Source: Plantago ovata (taxonomy: Eukaryota; Streptophyta; Magnoliopsida; Lamiales; Plantaginaceae). From it: a stretch of 64,000 bases of DNA. The stretch is from the NCBI GenBank assembly GCA_028274465.1, contig CM051456.1:115249397-115313396 (forward strand). Direction: 5' to 3'. The translations under genes were made by a program, and so were the position numbers. Positions 12,526 through 22,248 of this stretch are shown here, one piece after another (within the stretch, counting starts at the first letter, position 1; each line of letters starts with the position of its first letter). The notes below the pieces were generated by a model. That model was not told where the DNA came from, made no database searches, and saw only the letters and a list, made by a program, of their open reading frames with translations.

Positions 12526-13590
12526 ATGTTGAAGTCAAACCGCAACCATCGGGCCGACAAGGGGACAAGACACGAAGGGAAGCAATTCGGACATGCTCGT
12601 TGGGGAGACGATGATGACGATTGGACTCAGGAGGAACAAGAGGAGTTCATAAGGGAATTGCGAGCATTGGGAGGGCGGAAACGTTCGGAGCGGCAGTCAT
12701 CGCGGCCACGCCCGACACTGCAGGCGCGCGCGCACCAAGCGCTGCATCAGGCGCGGTTGAACAAGGGGTCGGGGTCAACTTCGGAAGACGGCTCGGGTTC
12801 GATCGGAGAGAAGTATGGGCTAGTGAAGGCTACGCTAGCTATGAAGGCATGACAACTCCAACTTGGGTTGGCAACACTCTAGGAGGCCAAGTGACATATG
12901 ATGCTAACCCTTACGAGGTGACGACAGTGGTGGTTGAAGCACCTGATGGCAGCTGGAGCCTGAGCAAGAAGGACCGAGGAAAATCTGTGGAGAAGGTTTG
13001 CTTTGGACCAAGGTGCCATGCAAACGATGTTGATACAGAATGGGCTCGAGGCATGGATTGGTCGCACCTGTGCCCAACATGCAAGACTGATGTCGATGGT
13101 CTCTTCAAGGTCATGGCAAGCTGAAGGAGATTGAGTCGTTACCACAACCTAAGTGGGACCCGGAGAAACCCTTTAAGGAGGACAACATGATCCGATTGAA
13201 TTGGGAAGACGGACAGTGGAAAGTCGAAGAGCCTAGGAAGGGTGCTGAGATATCTGAAGGTTGGGGGACCGTTACTGACACAAGTGCTGCAACATCTGAA
13301 CAAGTGCTTATTGGGAATAAGAAAAACTCACCAAATTCTGAAGCAGCTGAAGACAACACGCCGGAACTGGAAGATTCGGAGGAAGAGCTGCGAGAAATCC
13401 GGAATATGATGCGCGCAAGGAAGCCTAAGTCTTATGTCGACTACATGGTGTATGGCACTACAAAAGGGTCAAAAGTGGCATCATCACGAAAGGGTAACGG
13501 AGGCAAGGCAACTCTACGCTACATGGGAGTAGGGAACGATCCTAATGCTTTTAGGCTACCTGGTCACTTAGGGTTTTGTAAACAACCTGT
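12526..13590 (+). pseudogene. Degenerate gag-like region of the LTR element
   Basis: Reading is open but broken: one frame begins MLKSNRNHRADKGTRH at 12526 and stays open to 12852; continuity then moves to another frame (12621-13124, with a Cys/His-rich segment CFGPRCHANDVD and HLCPTCKTD that may be a degenerate metal-binding motif), and again near 13118 to the frame starting LKEIESLPQPKWDP. An acidic linker (ELEDSEEELREIRNMM) leads to the first protease-like domain. No canonical CCHC knuckle or UBN2 gag domain is recognisable, so the gag label rests on position. Confidence 0.5.
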
Positions 13591-13591
13591 A

Positions 13592-14397
13592 AGTGTGCTA
13601 CTCGACAGTGGGGCTTTACGGAATTTCATCACGGCAGCCTATGTTCGCCGGTATGGATGGCCATGTGCAGGACAACCAGTCAACATCGCTGTCACCACAG
13701 CTAATGGACAGATTCTGGAGAGCCATTGGAGGTTTAATTCCATTAAGCTAGTCATACATGGTAGGACATACCGTGTGACCTTATATGAAATCCCTGAATT
13801 GCAAATTGAAGAGCATGTGGTATTGGGCATACCTTGGTTGGCTAGTCACAGTTTGGTGGTAATGGATGCTAATGCCATGAGCATCCAAGTAGGGGGTGAT
13901 CTTGTCAACATTCCATGCTTAGGGTTTGACGAGAGAAAGTTGCAGGAAGAAAGGGATTCCAAGGCTAGCCTCGTAGTAGGCTGTGGCCGTCATTGTGAGT
14001 CAGGACCACGGGTGAAACCGCCTCTTTTCCAGCATCAGGAGTGTGCATCCGAGCCCTTGACATTCACTGGGATGATTGGTGGAACATTGGTTTCCGTTCT
14101 TGTTGATTCAGGAGCCAGCCTAAATTTCATTACACCTATGGTAGTGGAACAGCTAGGGTGGCCGAAGGGTGAGCAAACTGTGGGGCTAAAGGTGAGGATT
14201 GTAGGAGGTGGGACCACGGTGGTAGGAGACAAGTATGATGGAGTTAACTTGGTGTGTTACAACATGTTAACTTTGAGCTTACAGTGCATGTTATGAGAGG
14301 GGAACATGAGGACATAACCTTGGGTATGCCATGGCTTCGTTCTGTTGGACCAATAATCTTTCACTTCCGAACGCGAACCATGTCATTGCTTTGTGAA
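13592..14397 (+). pseudogene. Two tandem retropepsin-like domains of the LTR element
   Basis: The first domain has VSVLLDSGALRNFIT (active-site DSG at 13604) and ends with VVLGIPWLASHS near 13820-13845. The second has VSVLVDSGASLNFIT (DSG at 14105) and, after a frame change between about 14235 and 14290, ITLGMPWLRSVGPIIF (LGMPWL at 14320-14337), stopping at 14395-14397. Both have the D-S/T-G catalytic loop and the hydrophobic-G-x-x-WL flap of Ty3-type aspartic proteases. They are diverged from each other, so this is an old duplication or a fused pair. Confidence 0.7.
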
Positions 14398-14729
14398 AAA
14401 GCATGTGCCGCATACGCGCCATAGGGTTCTATGGAACTGGTTCTTCGGATGACAAGGAACTGTGTGGTGCTAAGTTGCAGGAAGCTCATCAAATGCCAAT
14501 CGCTGGAGAAGTGCTTTCTGAGTCTCCTGAAGTAGTTGTTGAAGGACCCACTAACTCCAATTTCTTGTATCTCGAGAGTGTCTTTGAACCACATATGAAG
14601 CTCAAGGTGGGGCGTGAAGTTGAGGAGATACCAGAGATAACGGAGCTGATCCGGGCTTATGAGGCACGTGCTAATGTCCAAGAGGTTGGCATGAACCTTG
14701 AGGACAAGGTTCGTTTCAAGGGGGTGGTA
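14398..14729 (+). pseudogene. 3' coding remnant before the 3' LTR
   Basis: An open stretch (IPEITELIRAYEARANVQ, then NLEDKVRFKGVV) runs into the purine tract and the LTR. It resembles the hydrophilic tail often found just before the 3' LTR of plant gypsy elements; no conserved domain is recognised. Its last 46 bp also occur immediately left of the 5' LTR. Confidence 0.4.
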
Positions 14730-15221
14730 TGATGGGCCCACGTGTGTTTGGGCCTATACGACCGCGTTTCAAGGCCCCGGGTCGACGTGGTCGACCGGCT
14801 TGGGCAAGGGGTTAGAGTTATTAGCTTTTCCTTTTATTATTTAATTACCTAGTTAGAGCCAGTTAACTTGTTGGTTAAGAATAGGTTAGGAGAGAGATTT
14901 TAGAACCGATTAGATTGCCTAAATCTCACCTTTCTGCCTTATTGGATAAGAGCAGAACTTGTCCAACAAGTCGTATCTTTACTATTTAAGCATTGTACTA
15001 TTTTTATTATTTTCATAGTTGATTATTTGATTGAGTCGAAAGCTCTGGTGTTCTTGTGCACAAACCCCGAGGTAATATAATTCTTGTGTTAGTTACTTCA
15101 TAGGAAGATTATTCTTGTGTAACTGCTTGCCTAGTACGTGATCTTGTGATCGTGCTAGAATTTTACTGTTTTTATGCAATTCTCCATATTTTTCTAGTTC
15201 TTTCTCTTTTGGGCTCCATCA
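14730..15221 (+). repeat. 3' LTR (492 bp)
   Basis: Direct copy of the LTR at 11952-12441 with the same TGATG...CATCA termini. Followed directly by unrelated sequence at 15222. Confidence 0.92.
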
Positions 15222-15860
15222 TCCAACTCATAAGAACGACAGTCAAGAAAACTTCAGCTTCCGCTTGTAACTCAACCCTCAGGCTTAAATGAAACGGAGA
15301 CGAAAATACCAAAACCAAGGGGCTCCCAGCGATCAACCTCGAGCAACCTGTGCGTCCCTGCAAACAACCAATACAACACAAGAGAATAAAACATGATTAA
15401 CAAAAAACCACGTCCACTCTACAAGCACCTAGGCCAAAATCCAAACCACACTGCCGAAATCACACCAGCGGGAGAGAGCGAGCAACAACAACCGAACCTG
15501 CGGTAAACCAGAAAAACAAGTTAACTCTTACTGTCAAAGAAAAACAGAAAAAGCGTACCTGTGCCTGCCACCGAAAAGGAACACAATGACTTCCCAAAAA
15601 CTCCCACATCGTAACCAAGAAGTAGCACGACCATAACCATTGCCGATTCACGAGAAAACACCCGCAAAACACACACCAGACTGGCACAGACTGACAGCAG
15701 GGAAACTACCTTATTGACAGCAGCAACAGCTGGTCGAACAACTCCCCTAACACTTAGCACACCTGCACAGGACCCGAGAAAACGAAATAAACATACCCCT
15801 CGCCAACCTGACTCAACCATGCAAATTGAAAATGACAATGATAGCATCAAAATACAATAC
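15222..15860. other. Unclassified moderately GC-rich segment
   Basis: Compositionally unlike the AT-rich DNA on its right, with short minus-strand open frames rich in Val/Leu/Ser that match no family I know. It may be the right-hand part of the older insertion interrupted by the LTR retrotransposon (left part 11656-11905). Confidence 0.3.
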
Positions 15861-16571
15861 ATTATCGGATTTGCATTTTGTTAAACTTTAATAATTTCAT
15901 CATTTGAGAGTTGATTGTAATACATAATCTTGAATTTGTTTATATTTTATTTAATATTTTAACATTTTTTTCATGGTATTTTAACAAACAAACTGAGCCA
16001 AACGAGCCGAGCTCGAGCCAAACGAACCGAGCTTGAGCCTGAAATTAAGCTCGCTTCGTTAAACAAGCCGAGCTAGGCTCGGCTCGTTTGTTAACGAGCT
16101 CAAGCTCGAGCCTGATTTCAGGCTCGCTTTGTTAACGCCTCGGCTCGGCTCGTTAAACATCACTATGTACGAGGTCGGTCAAATTAGCATCAATGCATCA
16201 TTGCCACACACAATCCACCATCGAAGCAAATATTGAAAATAGTTACTTCACCATAACAACAGTGACAAAAGTAGCAAGTAGCAAAATAGTAGAAAATCGT
16301 TCTCCAAACACAAAGAGGATGATGTAATGTACTGTAATATATTATCTCTAGTCTAGTCTAGTCTAATTGTCTAAACGTCCAAGGCCAAGGCCACTAGATT
16401 AGTAGTCTAGCTACTCAGGCCTCAGCAACTTCTGGTCTGCTCCATTTCTAAGCGCAGGTCAGTCTTTTCACTCCATTTCTAAGCACCTGAATATCCGTAA
16501 ACATGTCCGGAAGCCACAGCCGGTATCTAATACCAAATGATATATAGTACTTAGATGTAAAATGTACTATC
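15861..16571. repeat. Intergenic with a palindromic GAGCTCG-rich repeat
   Basis: At 15989-16160 the words GAGCCGAGCTCGAGCC, GCTCGGCTCGTTTGTTAACG and relatives occur in both orientations, forming an imperfect self-complementary block of a type scattered through many plant genomes. The rest is AT-rich with a TCTAG repeat near 16345-16365 and is the 3' flank of the chimeric gene. Confidence 0.55.
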
Positions 16572-19532
16572 TCAATGCGGAATACCTTCACCCGGTGTTT
16601 TTATCTCAGCTTCAAGAACCTTGCATTCGCGCTTCAAATGCCCCGGCTGCTTACAGTGGTAGCAAGTTTTCGGTACTTTTACTTTCTTTTTCTTGATTCC
16701 ACTTTTAGGATTGACAGGAATCAGCTTGGAAACAATCTTGCTCTCCTTTTCGTTCTTCTTCTGATATTGTTTCTTGCCTTTCAATCCAGGTGGTGCTGCA
16801 GAAGGTCCAACTGTAAGCACAGTTTTATCTTCAAAAGCCTTGATCTCATTGAAAAGCTCATGTAAAGTCAGTTTCGTCTTGCTCGTGTTCAAGTTCATCA
16901 TGAAGCTCGAATATGAATCAGGGAGAGACTGAAGAATACTGTGGATTAGAAACTCATTCTCAAGGTGGATCCCAAGAGAACTTAACACCTCAACTGAATC
17001 TATCATCTTCAAAACACGAGGGGACGCCTTAGCCCCATCAAAAACTGAAATTTTGGTAATTGCGCTCATATGCGCCGGCATGCTTTGCATACTCATGGAT
17101 GGCATGTTTTTTTGCGCAGCTTCTATCATTCCAGTAGCTGGCCTAGCCGGCGAACTGGAAGACTGCACATTACGCATACTCATCATACTGAGAAAGCTGG
17201 TAAATGGTTCGTCATCCTGCGTAGTTGGGGCTGGGCTCTGGCTTGTGAGAAGCTGCTCGACCATTTTTGGATCACCGAGAATTTTTACGAGCAAATCCTG
17301 GTCTATGTTATTTCTTGAACCAAGGATTGACATCACAGTGGATACTGCAACTTGCATTATAGCGGAGACTGCACCTTGTGCAACATCCACGATATCAGGA
17401 GTAGCACTTCTTAAGAATGAAAGAGGGTCACTGGACTGTGATTTCATGGCGTTGTTGTTTGGTGAAGTAGAGCCACCCCGGACATTGTTGTTTGCTGACG
17501 CGGAGCCATCCTTCTGTACAACATTAGTGTCCTCGATTGGTATAATGGGAACCGGAAGTGCTTTCTGATCATTGTCAATCAAGTTGTCAACTGATGAACC
17601 TGGGCTGTTCAATGATAACAGCAAAATGCAAGTTGCAAACATCAAAAATTGAAAACAGAAATATATAAATGTAGGAGATGCATAGCTTTTAAAGAAGGCT
17701 CGGTAATGGAACATAATTCCTTATCAGTTTCACTATAGCGAAAAACAACTTCTCTTCGTACTTGGAAGGAATAGCTGAAGATCGTGGATAAAATGCCTCT
17801 AGAACCCTGAGCTCCCTCTGCTTCTGAACGTCTATCTCTGAGCTCTCTTCTCCAGCAGCCACCCGCCAATCGCTCATTATGCCCTTAAGCTGAAATAAAA
17901 AAATCGCGATAAAGAGAAGTGCAAAGAATGTTTTTTCCAATCATAACCACACAAATGCACTCCATTTTGCAACATAACAGTGTTATTAAATGTTTTGTAA
18001 TACATTCGCATTTGACCATAGAAGTTGATAAGAACAGAAAACAGCCTTGATATTCATGCAAGTCTTTCAGCTAGAAAATTACACTGTCTTGAAATTGTAT
18101 TTTGGCATCATAATTAAGATGGCAAAGATAGTAATGATTAATCAACTTACTCTGGGAGGGCATTTCCATTTGATCAAGGGAGGCATCTTGACTCTTAACA
18201 AATTTGAAGGGTAGTTTCCTTTCAATCCACGCGGCAAGCCATTATCAGATCCCACGCCTGAATGTTTCAGATATGATGCGTTTGCCTGTAGGTGCATGTT
18301 CTTGTTGGAAACATAATTTGCAATAATTATTGGAAAGTTCATGAAGCAAAATTAGGTGTAGTTTATGATAAAGTCAGACTGCATTATGGAAGCATGTGAT
18401 ATGTTTGGTGAATGCAATTCACGCTCATGCACCAGTAGTCCAAAAACTATATAATTGAGCAAGAGATAAGGCTGATCATTATACTTAAAAATATTTGTAT
18501 GCATTTAGTAGCAACTGATACTAGTTGAGTTTGAGTCCTATAAATAGGGACTATCTGTAAGATTGAAAGCAATTCTGAATATCCAATGTCAAGAGCATAG
18601 TAGGAATTCTGGGATACGTACAGCCATCGTGCTAACGTTCCCGTATCATACCTCTGGTCTTATTTCTTGAGTCTACATATAAATTCTCGTGTGCACACCA
18701 ACATCCATATTTTTAACAGTTCTTGTGAAGGTGGAACTCTTCTATTGCAGTATAAAGTATAAACACAACCTCTCTTAACAAATCAAATAATACCTCAACT
18801 AAAATGCCACATAATTCTTTCAGACTCCTGAGAAGTAAAAATGACCTATCTCATAATTAACCTTCTAAAAACATGCACATAGAATTGCAACAAACACACT
18901 CAAGCTAGCCTTATCATTCACCAAATTGCTAGGTATTTGAATGAAGACAATGAGACGCATCCCATGACATAGATGACCATAACAGATTCAACCTCGATCG
19001 CTCAATTCACAAAAAGTCCATGTCTCTGAATTGAGAAGAATATGATGGGATAAACTACTTGCTAAACCAAACATTTTCAGTTTTTCTCTACCATCTGATA
19101 TTAAACCAAACATACATGCATACATCTAACATCTTTCCACATACCTTGCATATATATACCAATTCATCACTTCAATTCGTCTTAAAAGTTCGAAACAGGC
19201 CGCTGATAGACAACTAAAATCTAGTTATAACCTAGGAGTATAATAATAAGTATACATACTAAATAACAGTGTATTCACATATAACCAGCCAGTCAGCAAA
19301 CTGGACTTGATGTATAAACATCCACAAGAAAACAGAGAAAAAAGAATTACAGAGGAATGGACTTTTCAAGGGCAAGAAACAAGAATTTAAATATTCAGTT
19401 GAGATAAGCCTACATTGTGGACAATAAACAGTCCCTTATTGAAAGTTTTTCGATTGCTTGCTGAGAAAGGAAACACGATAAACATGGATTTACCTGAGAA
19501 GCAACTGTAGTTGGTTTCTTTAATCTTTCCAT
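16572..19532 (-). CDS. Chimeric gene: C3H6-like N-terminus fused to copia Gag zinc knuckle
   Basis: Tandem same-strand copy of the CCCH gene. A four-exon model is open throughout: 19532-19494, 18285-18151, 17889-17750, 17604-16572 (1347 nt, 448 aa). Residues up to about 298 parallel the parent (SGVGSDNGLPRGLKG, SDWRVAAGEESSE, VPIIPIEDT, DLLVKILGDPKMVEQLLTSQ, then PAHMSAITK). Past roughly 17024 the parent similarity stops and the frame continues as a Ty1/copia Gag: VLKMIDSVEVLSSLG, ILQSLPDSYSSFMMNL, LTLHELFNEIKAFE, a Lys-rich linker and a CCHC knuckle CYHCKQPGHLKREC (C419, C422, H427, C432). The parental CCCH finger is absent. So one nucleic-acid-binding finger has been swapped for another of viral-type origin. 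Function is inference; expression is unknown. Exon 1 (MERLKKPTTVASQ) and the exon 3 donor (AA|GTTGTT) are the weakest parts of the model. Confidence 0.68.
16623..17024 (-). mobile_element. Captured Ty1/copia gag fragment inside the chimeric gene
   Basis: Encodes the end of a UBN2-type Gag domain through the CCHC knuckle (16664-16623). No protease, integrase, reverse transcriptase or LTR accompanies it on either side, so only a gag piece was captured. The stop follows 16 codons after the knuckle. Confidence 0.75.
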
Positions 19533-21839
19533 GATCTAATAATAAGTACTCGAGTCTTTTTCCAGTATAGGCAACACTTTGAAGATAGTATATTTCTGTT
19601 CAACTGCATCCAAAACTCATGTCATGCCAATGGTGAATGGAGCAAGAGCGAAGAAAAGCCCTAGATATAACTAATCAGGTTGATCATCAAATCAAAAGAC
19701 GGTTTCGTTATACTATATCTTTGGAACACGAACAGTTATCAGAGATAATTATGGGCATGATTACATTCACCCAATTAAATACATTTTTGCCATTAAATAT
19801 TTTTCCTTCAATTTTTTATTTCTTTATTTTCAATTTTAATATTTATTAATAATTTTAAAATGAATTAATATTTTTATATATTTTTTCAATTATGAATCAA
19901 AAATAAGGTTTTCCATTTTCATTATTTTTTCGAATCTTAATTTTTTTATAGTTATTAATAATTTTAAAATGAATTATTCTTTTGCAATTTTAAAATATAA
20001 TTTTGAGATTTTTTTAAAATTAAGTCAGGACTAATAAAACACGCCACGCCTAAATTGGACATGGTGTTATGTGAAGTGTTTAATGTCAAGTACCATTTTG
20101 GAGTACCAAAATAATATTTAACCGTACTAATTGTTTTGGTAGTAGTGAATAAAGGGACAATAGAGAGAACCTAAATCACAATAGCTAAAACAACATTTAG
20201 TAAAAGAGCGAAACTTTTAAGATTTGATCTTTTAAAAAATGGGAGGGAGCAGTAGAAATTATTGAAGTTGCTAATTTGATACTACTATCAGTTAGCACTC
20301 AGCACCTATGATTCTGGGTGGTGACCAAGTAGTTTAAGGCAGAATTCTGAGTTTGCTTTGCTCCATGACACACAGAGAGTTCCATAGTGACTTTGTTTGA
20401 AACTTGGAGAAATATTGTGCCTGAGCAAATACTGGGCAAAAAGATAGCATCTTTCACATACTAGAAAACTTGAACAGATACAAATATTAGTTCACAGAAG
20501 TGGGTATGTCATCACTGTCATAAACTTCTCATTATTGTATCAACCTACAAAAAAGAAATCTTGCAGCTTGTGCTATTGCTAATACTGCTACAGTATAATC
20601 TTTCAATCGAGATTTTGAGATTTGAGAATATACAAAAATTTTAATCCATCTTACAACAAGCTTAAATATTTTAAACTTTCAAATTGTGACAACCTACACT
20701 GTTTCAGGCTCAGCTGACAGGAAAGTAGACGTACTTGAACAAGCATCAACCTCAAGCAAGGCAGCACTGCCAGCATACAATCAGATGGAACTAAAATTTA
20801 TTTCCTTTTCAATCATCCTTCTCCTTCTGTAGTGCAGCTTAGCAGCAGATGGCGTTATTATCCATCTCTCACACCGTTACATGCCAGACAGATTTTAATA
20901 GGACAATCTTGATGTTGTATGGTTGCAGATTCCATAGGCTGCATTCAAATCCATAACATAGCTTAAGGCTAAACTAGAATAATTGTGTCAGAGAAACTAT
21001 AGAAAGCAAAAGGCAGCCAAGCATTAGCAACTAGCATGACCGTTTACCTATCAAACAAATCTATATCCATGTAGATGCTAGATTTTGTATGCTCGTCATT
21101 CACCTAAAAGGTTTGAAACAATATTGCATTAGACACTGGATAACACAAAATAGCTGCCAAGAATGATACAGTTCATCAGGGTATGGTTCTTTTACTAAAG
21201 TGCGTAAAGAGAAAAAAAGAAGAAAAAGATCCAATACCAGACTGTTTTGAACAATTTCCCTTTTTGTATAGCAGCATTCTCCCAACTAGAGATCCGTATA
21301 TGGAGTATGCACTACAAAACTAATATGCATAGATTTTCAACTAGGTGCACTAGAAAAATTTGTAGATTTAACTTTTCCAAATCAACATTTAAAATCAAGG
21401 GCCCACCAAAGAAAACGGACTTCACAATCAATGCAGAGAAAAAAAAAGTTCCAAACAGATTTGTCCATGTCATTCTTTAGTGATCCGTCTGAAAATTTAA
21501 GCTCATGAAAAGCTAACTGAATCAATTGCCATTACCTGGTCCGAGAGTAGAAATTTGTGTTTATGATTTGAGTGACTTCCATTGATTTAAGTGCGCTTCT
21601 CAATATCGCCCAAGTCTTTCACGAGTACCGGGGCATGCACACGTGCTTGCATTTCTCATAATGGCTTGGGCAAACCAAACCGTTGCTAACATGAACCTGA
21701 GCTCCTGGAAATGGACCAATCATATCAGACATGGTTAATTCCAAAACCTTCAAGATAGACAGAATATTAAATTAAAAAAAATAAAAAATAAAATAAAATT
21801 ATCAACCACTGCAGTAAGCAAACAGCCTCAAAACACATT
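19533..21839. other. Intergenic, no supported gene
   Basis: Very AT-rich from 19790 to 20030, then mixed sequence. Short open frames (19637, 21247 plus; 21100 minus) have no family resemblance. A 37-codon minus-strand frame at 21732-21619 has four cysteines but is unrecognised. Confidence 0.5.
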
Positions 21840-21840
21840 A

Positions 21841-22200
21841 GATTTGAGCATCAAAGAGTTCAACAACCAAATTCAAGATTCCATTAACAAAGAAACAACA
21901 TGCAGATTCAAATTTCAAAAGGAAAATGAATGGCCACCAAAATCAGCATTCAGATAGATGTATGAGAGGTTGAGAGCAGATCCTTCAGATTCAGACTGCT
22001 GATTTCGGCAATTCATTTTCCTTTTGAAATTCAAATCTGCATGTTGTTGTTTCTTTGTTAATGGAATCTTGAATTTGGTTGTATGCGATTTGAGCACCAA
22101 ACAGTTCAACAACCAAATTAAAGATTCCATTAACAAAGAAACAACATACAGATTCAGATAATGAAAATCAGCACTCGGATTCAGATAGATGTATGAGAGC
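21841..22200. repeat. Fold-back duplication downstream of the PPR gene
   Basis: Bases 21861-21931 reappear as the reverse complement at 22011-22082, differing by a 3-bp indel and very few substitutions, around an 80-bp spacer. A third, direct copy follows at about 22087-22160, and the spacer motif CAGATAGATGTATGAGAG (21953) recurs at 22180. A transcript would form a hairpin of about 70 bp. Confidence 0.85.
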
Positions 22201-22248
22201 AGATCCCTCAGAATGCTGATAGAACTTCAAGAAACATTAACTTACTGG

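Larger units (their letters stand above)
11952..15221 (+). mobile_element. Non-autonomous LTR retrotransposon
   Basis: Two LTRs (11952-12441 and 14730-15221) with TGATG...CATCA ends bracket only about 2.3 kb. A primer-binding site (TGGTATCAGAGCCAGG) follows the 5' LTR and a purine tract (AAGGGGGTGG) precedes the 3' LTR, so the element has the cis signals for replication. The interior carries gag-like remnants and two retropepsin-like segments but no reverse transcriptase, RNase H or integrase, so it would depend on another element. The protease motifs (DSGA, LGxPWL) point to the Ty3/gypsy side. No clean target-site duplication: the left flank is itself element sequence. Confidence 0.85.

Noticed and set aside
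15172..15862. Minus-strand frames of 69-113 codons
   Set aside because: Low-complexity Val/Leu/Ser-rich readings with no domain; the first overlaps the LTR.
17053..17568. 171-codon plus-strand frame
   Set aside because: Antisense shadow of exon 4 of the chimeric gene.
20820..20870. Plus-strand LAADGVII, similar to a motif expected after the helicase-like exon
   Set aside because: Too short, on the opposite strand and 5 kb away with the PPR gene between; probably chance.
21619..21732. 37-codon minus-strand frame with several cysteines
   Set aside because: Plausible start and stop but no known family, no neighbours and too short to support.
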